Shown one piece after another: positions 14,036 through 19,356 of a stretch of DNA of 19,356 nucleotides. Every line of letters begins with the position of its first letter. Within the stretch, counting starts at the first letter, position 1. The translations under genes were made by a program, and so were the position numbers. Source of the stretch: an uncultured Sutterella sp. (GTDB taxonomy: Bacteria; Pseudomonadota; Gammaproteobacteria; Burkholderiales; Burkholderiaceae_F); contig CAJJMF010000021.1 in NCBI GenBank assembly GCA_905192805.1, positions 1 to 19,356 on the forward strand, written 5' to 3'. The notes beneath the pieces were generated by a model, which worked only from the letters and a program-made list of their open reading frames with translations, was not told where the DNA came from and did not search any database.

Positions 14036-14398
14036 ATGGCTAAGCAGATTCAATTGCGTGAAACGGTTCTCGATGATCAAACGGTGGTGTTTTCACTCAC
14101 CGTGTCACGTGCCCGTGCGCCTGCGATGCGACGCTATTTGGAAGGGCTATTGGGACTCTTGACGATCGAAGAGCCCGGTTGGGAGGGGCAAATTCAAGCC
14201 CGCGAAGAGTTACCTTCACAAGCCCTAAAGCGGCTTCGTCTCTCGCGCGGGATGAGCCAGAAAACACTGGCCGAATACTTAGGCGTCTCTCAGGGGCGTA
14301 TTTCAGACTTTGAGCAAGGGGTGAAATTCATCCCCCTAGAAACGGCCCAACAGTTGGCAACGCTCTTTCAGGTGGGAGCGCACGTTTTTGTTCGTTAA
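14036..14398 (+). CDS. Orphan XRE-family helix-turn-helix protein (antitoxin-like)
   Basis: A 120-residue protein. ATG 14036 is chosen because AAGGAGG lies just upstream; an in-frame TTG at 14012 would put that Shine-Dalgarno inside the gene. Residues 1-55 form an uncharacterised N-terminal part (IQLRETVLDDQTVVFSLTVSRAR). Residues about 60-115 are an XRE/Cro helix-turn-helix (ALKRLRLSRGMSQKTLAEYL, VSQGRISDFEQG). Short XRE proteins with an N-terminal extension are often antitoxins of HigA/MqsA type or DUF4115-like regulators, but there is no toxin-sized gene adjacent on either side: the upstream gene is the divergent nitroreductase and the downstream one is convergent nsrR. A role as a stand-alone regulator of the nitroreductase gene is possible. 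Confidence 0.78.
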   Translation: MAKQIQLRETVLDDQTVVFSLTVSRARAPAMRRYLEGLLGLLTIEEPGWEGQIQAREELPSQALKRLRLSRGMSQKTLAEYLGVSQGRISDFEQGVKFIPLETAQQLATLFQVGAHVFVR

Positions 14399-14404
14399 GT
14401 CAAC

Positions 14405-14442
14405 AAAAAAGCACGACTCCTGATGAGATGAGTCGTGCTTTT
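14405..14442. terminator. Strong bidirectional terminator between the XRE gene and nsrR
   Basis: AAAAGCACGACTC (14407-14419) pairs with GAGTCGTGCTTTT (14430-14442): a perfect 13-bp stem with a 10-nt loop, an A-run on the left and a T-run on the right. It lies between two convergent genes and can serve both. Confidence 0.9.
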
Positions 14443-14470
14443 CACGCAACCCTTTCGCACGCAACGTGGC

Positions 14471-15013
14471 TTATTCAGCCGCTTTTTTCGTCTTCGTTTT
14501 GGCGCTACTGCGGGCACGTGGTTTAATCAATACGCTGCCCATCAACGGACCACGCGCACGCGTGGCGGGTTTCTTGCGAGCTTCTTCGTTTAAACGGCGA
14601 ATCAGATCACGTGCTTCCAAGGATTCGGTCATGGAGGCCAAGGTGTGTTCGTTGAGTTTGTCATAGAACGCACGGTAGGCTTCTTCTTTCACCGCACGGA
14701 ACTGGCAACCGTTAAACATCGTGCACATGGGACTGTCGCAGTCGAGTAAGGGCTGTCCCCCTTCGAGTTCGCGAACAATATCCCCAATACGATATTCCGA
14801 GGGGTCACGAGCGAGTTCTAAACCGCCCGTACGACCACGGTAAGAGACAATCCAACCTTTTGTGTGGAGAAAATGCGCTACCTTGACGATGTGATTACGT
14901 GACCAATCGAATTTTTCTGCGAGCTCATTGACCGTCACCAAGGTGGAACGGTTGCGATAGGTCAAGTACATCAATACACGCAGACTAAGGTCAGTAAACC
15001 GGGTAAGATGCAT
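14471..15013 (-). CDS. nsrR: NsrR, Rrf2-family [4Fe-4S] nitric-oxide-sensing repressor
   Basis: A 180-residue Rrf2 protein. The opening MHLTRFTDLSLRVLMYL is the NsrR/Rrf2 signature and includes Asp8, a cluster ligand in Streptomyces NsrR. The winged helix spans about 25-70 (ELAEKFDWSRNHIVKVAHFL, YRGRTGGLELAR). The cluster cysteines are C92, C97 and C103 with spacing CX4CX5C, identical to E. coli NsrR (C91/C96/C102). NsrR represses NO-detoxification and nitrosative-stress genes until NO destroys the cluster. An unusual feature is a basic tail of about 35 residues after the normal end (about 146-180, rich in Lys/Arg, ending KTKTKKAAE). AGGAAA precedes the ATG at 15013. Targets cannot be listed, but a half-site occurs in the promoter of a candidate RNA at 15580. 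Confidence 0.9.
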   Translation of the reverse strand: MHLTRFTDLSLRVLMYLTYRNRSTLVTVNELAEKFDWSRNHIVKVAHFLHTKGWIVSYRGRTGGLELARDPSEYRIGDIVRELEGGQPLLDCDSPMCTMFNGCQFRAVKEEAYRAFYDKLNEHTLASMTESLEARDLIRRLNEEARKKPATRARGPLMGSVLIKPRARSSAKTKTKKAAE

Positions 15014-15063
15014 GATGGTTTCCTAAATAGGTGAGACTTCGAGAGGTTTGAGGCATATCTCTT

Positions 15064-15078
15064 TATGAATATTTCACA
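15064..15078. promoter_or_regulatory. Dyad upstream of nsrR
   Basis: TATGAA (15064-15069), TAT, TTCACA (15073-15078): an imperfect inverted repeat resembling a Rex or Crp/Fnr-family site, 50-65 bp upstream of the nsrR start. The spacing does not exactly match the Rex consensus (TTGTGAA-N4-TTCACAA). Possible autoregulatory or redox input; weakly supported. Confidence 0.25.
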
Positions 15079-15385
15079 CAAACGGAACGAAATCAGGTAA
15101 AGGGTGCCGCGTCAGTAACGTGTCCAGGCTGAAATGTTCTCTTTTAGGTACCACATTAGAGTACATACAACATCCCCATAGCGATCACGTTGAGTGTAGC
15201 GTAAAGTACTTTAGAATACAAATATTTCTTTAGAGGTCTCCCATTCGGAGGATAAGGCTCTGAGAAGAGCTTATGAAAGATCATCCACTGCATGTGTGTT
15301 TCCGGACCAAAAAGGTCCACACTAGATTCGAAGAAAGCGGAGATCTCAGTCAGGAGTAGCTCTAGCGAATGTAATAAAATATTGC

Positions 15386-15409
15386 TAAATATAAATGACT
15401 GTATATTTA
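15386..15409. promoter_or_regulatory. Perfect 8-8-8 A/T-rich palindrome, candidate operator
   Basis: TAAATATA (15386-15393), 8-nt spacer AATGACTG, TATATTTA (15402-15409). Perfect arms and a centre-to-centre distance of about 1.5 helical turns suit a dimeric DNA-binding protein. I do not recognise the consensus. Confidence 0.4.
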
Positions 15410-15446
15410 CGCACCAGTTAGTCAGACAGGGAAATGGACTAACCTA

Positions 15447-15605
15447 GGGTTTACCCTTACTATGGAAATCCCGCAAAAACATTGTTCACCGAAATATAGG
15501 GATACACCGTTAACAGTCTGTTACAAACTCGCCATCTTGGGGTATACCCTTAGATGCATTTTCTCTATATACTTTCACTTGTGTTAGGAAGTACAGGGTA
15601 AACCC
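15447..15605. repeat. Three GGGTwwACCC palindromes
   Basis: GGGTTTACCC (15447-15456), GGGTATACCC (15540-15549) and GGGTAAACCC (15596-15605). The first two also share the flank TTA after ACCC. All are within 160 bp and I saw none elsewhere in the window. The middle copy covers the expected -35 region of the candidate RNA promoter; the third lies in the first 30 nt of the transcript. They look like binding sites for one regulator. Confidence 0.55.
15551..15573 (+). promoter_or_regulatory. Candidate promoter of the structured RNA with an overlapping NsrR half-site
   Basis: A -10 element TATACT (15568-15573) lies 17 nt from TACCCT (15545-15550), a poor -35 that is half of a GGGTATACCC palindrome. 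The spacer begins with AGATGCATTT (15552-15561), identical to one arm of the NsrR consensus AAGATGCATTT-N-AAATGCATCTT; the second arm is poor (about 4 of 11). Start of transcription is expected near 15580, immediately before the first stem-loop of the RNA. Confidence 0.42.
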
Positions 15606-15895
15606 CAACACCTAACGCAGGCAGCGTAAGTTTCTCTCCTTACTTACCTGTCTTCGATTCATCGTTTCTCTCTCCTCGCGATGAATCAATTTGTCAAGAG
15701 ACTAGTCATCTCTTGGCAAACGCCGAGTGAAATACAGCTGGTCACTGTGTCAGGTTGGTCGCCTGAGCGCTCGGTTCTGTCTGACTTTTGGTCTTTGAGT
15801 TAGGCAGATATCCTTTATAAGATTCCGGACTGGTCCTCTGGAATCTGCATGGTTGGGAAGCGACTCGCATCATCATGGTGTGAGTCGCTTTTTTA
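15580..15895 (+). ncRNA. Candidate structured small RNA, about 315 nt, family not recognised
   Basis: Consecutive stem-loops are visible on the plus strand. SL1: GTTAGG (15583-15588) with CCTAAC (15611-15616), enclosing GGG-TAAA-CCC. SL2: GTAAG (15626-15630), loop TTTCTCTC, CTTAC (15639-15643). SL3: GATTCATCG (15656-15664), 14-nt loop TTTCTCTCTCCTCG, CGATGAATC (15679-15687). SL4: a 12-bp stem 15690-15701 with 15709-15720, one G-U pair. SL5: GCCGAG (15722-15727) with CTCGGT (15770-15775), enclosing TCAGG/CCTGA. SL6: AGATTCC (15820-15826) with GGAATCT (15840-15846). SL7 is the terminator. It is not tmRNA, RNase P, 6S or SRP RNA by sequence landmarks. The pyrimidine-rich loops of SL2 and SL3 are complementary to AGGAGAG-type ribosome-binding sites, as in anti-SD small RNAs. 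A 40-codon ORF (15681-15803) lacks a Shine-Dalgarno sequence. Confidence 0.55.
15858..15895 (+). terminator. Strong plus-strand intrinsic terminator with no upstream protein gene
   Basis: A 14-bp stem, 15858-15871 with 15877-15890 (AAGCGACTC pairs with GAGTCGCTT, then G-U, C-G, A-U, U-G, C-G), a 5-nt loop ATCAT, and a T-run to 15894. On the minus strand no T-run follows the stem, so it acts only for plus-strand transcription. The nearest plus-strand gene upstream ends at 14398 behind its own terminator. Confidence 0.85.
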
Positions 15896-15974
15896 TGCGC
15901 ATTATCGGCGTACTCTCCCGCTGCCCGAGGCCAAGGTCTTGGCTCATCGTCCACCCATTTCTCTCTAAACCGCC

Positions 15975-16019
15975 TGTTAAAAAAGTAAAACTCCCCAATG
16001 GGTTTGTCCATTGAGGAGT
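15975..16019 (-). terminator. Terminator of the ABC importer operon
   Basis: On the minus strand ACTCCTCAATGG (16008-16019) pairs with CCATTGGGGAGT (15990-16001), 12 bp with one G-U pair and a 6-nt loop, followed by TTTTACTTTTTTAAC. It lies 30 nt past the ATPase stop codon. Confidence 0.9.
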
Positions 16020-16048
16020 CTACGACTGAGCGAACGCGTGAGTCGTCA

Positions 16049-16837
16049 CTACCCTAACATCAGCTTATCGGAGACGCCACCGGCGGCTTCTTCGAAGTAG
16101 TGCAATAGGTCGGTTGGCGTGAGGCGCGACTTTTCTTCGCCCGAGACGTCCACAATCGGACGACCGTCATGCATCATGATGAGGCGATTACCAAAGCGCA
16201 ACGCGTCACGCATATTGTGCGTAATCATGAGCGTGGTGAGGTGTTGCTCGGTCACGATCTTGTTGGTGATTTCGAGCACCTTTTCGGCCGTTTTCGGATC
16301 CAAGGCCGCCGTGTGTTCGTCCAGTAACAACAATTCCGGGCGAACCAGCGTCGCCATCAAGAGCGTAATCGCTTGGCGTTGCCCACCCGACAAGAGCCCG
16401 ACGTGTGCCGTTAAGCGATCTTCCAGCCCCAAACCTAATTGCGCCACGAGCGCACGAAACGCTTCGGTTTCCTCTTTCTTTTCGCTCCAGCGTAATCCTG
16501 GCCACTTGCCACGGCGCTTGGCCATCGCCAAGTTTTCAATGATCATCATCCCGCCGGCCGTCCCTTTCATTGGGTCCTGGAAGACGCGACCAATGAATCG
16601 GGCGCGTTGGTGCTCGGGCATTTTCGTGACATCATGGCCGGCAATCGAAATGCGCCCCTCGTCGACCGGGAAGACCCCGGCGACACTGTTGAGTAACGTG
16701 GATTTGCCTGCGCCATTACTGCCGATGACGGTCACAAAGTCCCCATCGTTTAAGGTTAAATTGACCCCGCGTAACGCCACCTTTTCATTGGCCGTGCCCG
16801 CAAAGAAGGTCTTATGTACGTTAACGATCTCTAACAT
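16049..16837 (-). CDS. ABC transporter ATP-binding protein (tryptophan/tyrosine-type importer)
   Basis: A 262-residue ATPase with all nucleotide-binding motifs: Walker A GSNGAGKST (39-47), Q-loop Gln87 in VFQDP, signature LLSGGQRQ (148-155), Walker B LLLLDE (169-174) with the D-loop AALD, and H-loop His207 in MITHNMRDAL. It is the cytoplasmic energising subunit of the importer formed with the permease encoded 16 nt upstream. The VFQDPMKGTAGGMMIIENLAMA region is typical of ATPases paired with the TrpX-like ABC_sub_bind family. It ends the operon, before a strong terminator. The ligand cannot be read from this subunit. Confidence 0.93.
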   Translation of the reverse strand: MLEIVNVHKTFFAGTANEKVALRGVNLTLNDGDFVTVIGSNGAGKSTLLNSVAGVFPVDEGRISIAGHDVTKMPEHQRARFIGRVFQDPMKGTAGGMMIIENLAMAKRRGKWPGLRWSEKKEETEAFRALVAQLGLGLEDRLTAHVGLLSGGQRQAITLLMATLVRPELLLLDEHTAALDPKTAEKVLEITNKIVTEQHLTTLMITHNMRDALRFGNRLIMMHDGRPIVDVSGEEKSRLTPTDLLHYFEEAAGGVSDKLMLG

Positions 16838-16853
16838 GGTATGGCGTCCTTCT

Positions 16854-17738
16854 TTAGCGTGATTTCTTTAAACGGTTGACTTTGGACTTTACGAGTGGCA
16901 AGGAGAGCGCAATCGCGACCAGCACCGCCGTAAAGAGTTTCAAGTCGTTCGGGGGCATCCCCATTTCGAGCACTAAGGCAATCACCAAGCGGTAAATGAT
17001 CGAGCCCATCACCACGGCAACGAGGTAGTGTTTAAAGCTCGAATTCCCGATAATGACTTCCCCGATAATCACGCTCGCTAAGCCAATCACGATGGTGCCC
17101 ACGCCCATCCCGACGTCCGCAAAGCCGTTATTTTGGGCAATCACGGCTCCGGAGAGCGCGACAAGGGCGTTCGAGATCACGAGCCCCAAGACAATCATCA
17201 CATTGGTGTTGATGCCTTGCGCACGTGCCATCTGGGCGTTAAAGCCCGTGGCACGAATCGCCGTTCCCAATTCGGTACCGAAGAACCAGTAGATGATGTT
17301 GACGACCACCGCCATCACCACAAACCCAATCAAGCAGGCCACCGTCACCGCGCTCCATCCGGTGACGTGTTCGAGCCACGTAAAGAGCGTTTCGTCCTGG
17401 AGTAACGAAATGTTGGCTTTGCCCATTACGTGCAAGTTAATCGAATAGAGCCCGATCATGGTCAGAATCCCCGCTAAGAGCGCCGGGATGCGTAATTTGG
17501 TCGTTAAAAAGCCCGTGACGGCACCGGCTAAACAGCCCGCAATCGTGGCGAGAATGAGAGCGAGCGTAATCCCTAAGCCTTGACTAATGGCCGTCGCGGC
17601 AACGGCAGCCCCTAAGGGGAAACTACCTTCAACCGACAAGTCCGCGATATCCAACACGCGGAAGGTAAGAAAAACGCCCAACGCTAAAATAGACCATTGA
17701 AGGCCTTGAGCGATGGTGGAGATGAGGAGTTCTGTCAT
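16854..17738 (-). CDS. ABC transporter permease, branched-chain-type (BPD_transp_2)
   Basis: A 294-residue inner-membrane protein with about eight hydrophobic segments; the first reads LLISTIAQGLQWSILALGVFLTFRVL and is followed by DLSVEGSFPLGAAVAA, a hallmark of permeases in this importer family. Conserved ATRATGFNAQMARAQGI (about 163-179) is the cytoplasmic coupling region that contacts the ATPase. It belongs to the LivH/RbsC-like fold and likely forms a homodimer. The gene is 16 nt upstream of the ATPase and 147 nt downstream of the binding-protein gene, with a hairpin in that gap. No clear Shine-Dalgarno sequence precedes the ATG at 17738. Confidence 0.92.
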   Translation of the reverse strand: MTELLISTIAQGLQWSILALGVFLTFRVLDIADLSVEGSFPLGAAVAATAISQGLGITLALILATIAGCLAGAVTGFLTTKLRIPALLAGILTMIGLYSINLHVMGKANISLLQDETLFTWLEHVTGWSAVTVACLIGFVVMAVVVNIIYWFFGTELGTAIRATGFNAQMARAQGINTNVMIVLGLVISNALVALSGAVIAQNNGFADVGMGVGTIVIGLASVIIGEVIIGNSSFKHYLVAVVMGSIIYRLVIALVLEMGMPPNDLKLFTAVLVAIALSLPLVKSKVNRLKKSR

Positions 17739-17840
17739 AGTGGTTTGCTAATCCGTGTGAGGTTTTGTAGGTACCCGACCCGATGGTTTCAATCCTATGT
17801 ACCGGGCTGGTTTTGTTGTCTCTTCACAGTGAGCGAAGTG

Positions 17841-17878
17841 TGTGAAACGCCAAGGGCGCACACCCTTGGCGTTTGTCC
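17841..17878 (-). terminator. Intra-operon hairpin (attenuator) after the binding-protein gene
   Basis: AAACGCCAAGGG (17845-17856) and CCCTTGGCGTTT (17863-17874) form a perfect 12-bp stem with a 6-nt loop, 11 nt beyond the lipoprotein stop codon. The following T-run on the minus strand is short, so termination or 3'-end stabilisation should be partial, giving more binding protein than permease and ATPase. Confidence 0.7.
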
Positions 17879-17885
17879 GAGGCGA

Positions 17886-18890
17886 TTATTCGACCTTACT
17901 CGCTTTAGCGAGCACGTCTTCCGGAATCGTCAAGCCAATTTCCTTGGCCGTTTTCATGTTGACGATCACGTTATCCGCGTGTTGGGTCTGAATCGGCATC
18001 GTGGCGGGTTTGGTTTTGCCTTCCAAAATGTCGGCGCCCATCTGACCCGTCATCTTACCGAGGACATAGTAGTCAATGGCGATCGAAGCTAAGGCGCCCT
18101 GACGCACCATACCGCCTTCAGCAGCAATCACGGGGAGTTTCGCGGGAATGGCGGCCTTCATGAGGGCAGGAAGCGCACTGGCGACCACGTTATCGGTCGG
18201 CAAGTACACGGCGTCGACCTTGCCCTTCAGGCTATTGATCGCCTGCTGCAAGTCGTTCACGGTGGTGACCGTGGCGGAGACGATGGTTAACTGCTTCTTC
18301 GCTGCCGCCTCTTTCAAGAGCTTCACCTGATATTCGGAGTTGACTTCACTGGAGTTATAAATCGTACCGATGGCCTTGGCGTTAGGAACCAGCTTCAAGA
18401 GCAGATCCAGCTGTTCGGCGACGGGGTTAATATCGGAGACCCCGGTCACATTGCCGCCCGGCTTGTCATTCGTCTGAACGAGTTTGGCGACTTCAAAGTT
18501 CGTCACGGCCGTGGCCACAATCGGAATATCCTTCGTGGCGCCCGCAACGGATTGAGCGGCCGGCGTGGCAATCGCGAAAATCAGTTTGGACTTATTGGAG
18601 ACAAAACGCTGAGCGATGTTGTGCAGATTCGACTGGTCGGCCTGCGCGTTTTGTTTATCGAACTTCACGTTGACGCCGTCCTTAAAGCCACGTTCCGCTA
18701 AGCCATCCACAATCCCGCGGTTGGCGGCATCGAGTGCATCGTGTTCGACTAACTGAACAATCCCAATGGGGGTGAGTTCTTTGGTTTGCGCAGCGGCTTT
18801 GGGCGCTTCTTTGTCGCCACAGCCAGCGAGCCCAGCCGCAACGGCCCCCGCTAAAGCCAATGCCAAAATTCGCATTGTCGGTTTTTTCAT
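17886..18890 (-). CDS. ABC transporter substrate-binding lipoprotein (ABC_sub_bind, TrpX-like)
   Basis: A 334-residue exported lipoprotein. The start at 18890 is preferred over the ATG two codons upstream (18896) because GGAG is only 2 nt from the first but 8 nt from the second. The signal peptide ends in a lipobox LAGC (Cys24), so the mature protein is lipid-anchored. After a flexible KEAPKAAAQTKE linker the ABC_sub_bind fold follows: IGIVQLVEHDALDAANRGIVDGLAERGF, DKQNAQADQSNLHNIAQRFV, LIFAIATPAAQSV, GVSDINPVAEQLDLLLKLVP, AVYLPTDNVV. These are hallmarks of the family whose members bind tryptophan or tyrosine, though several ligands are known. First gene of the importer operon; the product would capture the ligand for the permease encoded downstream. 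Confidence 0.93.
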   Translation of the reverse strand: MKKPTMRILALALAGAVAAGLAGCGDKEAPKAAAQTKELTPIGIVQLVEHDALDAANRGIVDGLAERGFKDGVNVKFDKQNAQADQSNLHNIAQRFVSNKSKLIFAIATPAAQSVAGATKDIPIVATAVTNFEVAKLVQTNDKPGGNVTGVSDINPVAEQLDLLLKLVPNAKAIGTIYNSSEVNSEYQVKLLKEAAAKKQLTIVSATVTTVNDLQQAINSLKGKVDAVYLPTDNVVASALPALMKAAIPAKLPVIAAEGGMVRQGALASIAIDYYVLGKMTGQMGADILEGKTKPATMPIQTQHADNVIVNMKTAKEIGLTIPEDVLAKASKVE

Positions 18891-19039
18891 TTTCATTTCT
18901 CCAGTGATGAAAGTGATTGTTTTTTAAACGCTTGTTAACCAAGCACTGTGTGATTCATTATGCCCAAAATTCCTCAGCGCTTTGCGAAAGTAACGCGTTA
19001 ACCCTTGAGAGGTATTACTTAGGCTCCGTGAGGGTGAAC

Positions 19040-19078
19040 AAGAAAGAAGGGAATTTAGCGTGTGGCTAAATTCCCTTC
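19040..19078 (-). terminator. Terminator of the racemase-family gene
   Basis: GAAGGGAATTTAGC (19046-19059) pairs perfectly with GCTAAATTCCCTTC (19065-19078), 14 bp with a 5-nt loop; on the minus strand TTTCTTGTTC follows. It separates the racemase gene from the ABC importer operon. Confidence 0.88.
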
Positions 19079-19138
19079 GGATTGACTTACGTGTGGCGTC
19101 GCGAATGCGGCGCCTTTGTCGCTAGGTTGGATGACGGT

Positions 19139-19356
19139 TTAGCGAAGCCCACGTTGGCGGTTGGTGGCCATACCGACCTCGACGACTTTACGCGCTAAAG
19201 CAGCGGTCGGGTCCGTAATCACCACGGTCTTACCGGCAATCTCGAACGCATCGCTTTCGTCCAAAATAAGGGGCAATTCGGTGCAGCCCAAAATCAGACA
19301 GTTGCAACCGCAGGTTTCAACGAGGTAGCGTGCAGCACGCAACAGATCGTCTTTAC
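19139..19356 (-). CDS. Aspartate/glutamate racemase-family protein, C-terminal fragment (runs off the right edge)
   Basis: The open frame continues past base 19356 without a start in the normal position, so this is the last 72 codons of a longer gene. The readable part begins KDDLLRAARYLVE and contains CLILGCTELPLIL, the second catalytic-cysteine motif (GCTE) of Asp/Glu/hydantoin racemases, followed by a family-like ending (TVVITDPTAALARKVVE). These enzymes are cofactor-independent and use two cysteines; only the second is in the window. Substrate specificity cannot be told from this part. It has its own terminator and is upstream of, but not joined to, the ABC importer operon. An amino-acid theme with the importer is possible. 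Confidence 0.85.
   Translation of the reverse strand, partial: KDDLLRAARYLVETCGCNCLILGCTELPLILDESDAFEIAGKTVVITDPTAALARKVVEVGMATNRQRGLR

Larger units (their letters stand above)
15014..15579. other. Gene-free, A/T-rich, dyad-rich region upstream of nsrR and of the candidate RNA
   Basis: No convincing protein gene in 566 bp. Dyads seen: ATAAG(G)CTCT-GAGA-AGAGCTTAT (15252-15274, one bulged G); GGACC-AAAAA-GGTCC (15304-15318); TAAATATA-N8-TATATTTA (15386-15409, perfect); GTTAGTC-N13-GACTAAC (15417-15443, perfect); and two members of the GGGTwwACCC palindrome set (15447-15456, 15540-15549). The first two could be RNA hairpins, the A/T-rich one looks more like a protein operator. Base composition is clearly lower in G+C than neighbouring genes around 15360-15420. 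Confidence 0.6.

Noticed and set aside
15640..15690. Minus-strand AGGAG-ATG mini-ORF (about 16 codons) and GGA-containing loops resembling CsrA sites
   Set aside because: The terminators around it support transcription on the plus strand only, and no minus-strand promoter is evident between 15975 and this point.
15700..15760. GCAAACGCCGAG resembling the start of a tmRNA tag
   Set aside because: The frame hits a stop after four codons and neither tRNA-like end of tmRNA is present.
15681..15803. 40-codon plus-strand ORF inside the candidate RNA
   Set aside because: The start codon lies in the right arm of stem-loop SL3 and has no Shine-Dalgarno sequence. A small protein cannot be excluded, but the RNA structure explains the region better.
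15742..16011. 89-codon minus-strand open frame next to the ABC operon
   Set aside because: It runs through two terminator hairpins and has low-complexity, unrelated sequence; no ribosome-binding site.
16119..16862. 247-codon plus-strand open frame opposite the ABC ATPase
   Set aside because: Antisense shadow of a gene with complete ATPase motifs.

Overview
The window looks like a chromosomal stretch from an anaerobic, probably gut-associated betaproteobacterium of the Sutterella/Parasutterella type (Burkholderiales). This is inferred from the gene set: oxygen-sensitive class III ribonucleotide reductase, periplasmic multihaem cytochromes, a Tat-exported flavoprotein reductase paired with a small cytochrome, an NsrR-type nitric-oxide sensor and a tryptophan-type ABC importer. 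No 16S or other marker is present, so the placement is tentative. No tRNA, rRNA, insertion sequence, CRISPR array or phage gene was seen.

Layout, left to right. 1-600: the start of a hipBA-type toxin-antitoxin operon (minus strand) with a near-consensus promoter. 660-2836: a pentahaem NrfA-like cytochrome followed by an FMN-binding PNPOx-family protein, ending at a clear terminator. 3031-4518: a divergent MocR/GntR regulator whose aminotransferase-like domain lacks the PLP lysine. 4646-5413: a cytoplasmic SGNH-hydrolase-like protein. 5481-8195: nrdD-nrdG, with a long upstream region carrying a probable NrdR box pair. 8917-10634: a LysR regulator and a Crp/Fnr-like regulator, tail to tail. 10745-12853: a small tetrahaem cytochrome c and a Tat-exported FAD reductase, a two-gene periplasmic reductase. 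13106-14398: a nitroreductase-family protein and an orphan XRE regulator. 14471-15013: nsrR. 15014-16048: about 1 kb without a convincing gene but full of dyads. 16049-18890: an ABC importer operon (binding lipoprotein, permease, ATPase). 19139-19356: the C-terminal end of an Asp/Glu racemase-family gene.

The common theme is anaerobic respiration and reductive or nitrosative chemistry. Two periplasmic haem reductases have altered catalytic residues compared with the textbook families (NrfA and fumarate reductase), and each sits beside transcription factors that may control it.

The most interesting unexplained element is the block 15580-15895. It reads as a plus-strand structured RNA of about 315 nt: seven consecutive stem-loops, two of them with pyrimidine-rich UUUCUCUC-type loops that could pair with Shine-Dalgarno sequences, ending in a strong intrinsic terminator. 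Its putative promoter overlaps a perfect NsrR half-site and a GGGTATACCC palindrome that is part of a three-member set. With nsrR next door, this suggests an uncharacterised, possibly nitric-oxide-responsive small RNA. All homology statements rest on motif recognition by eye; no searches or folding programs were run.
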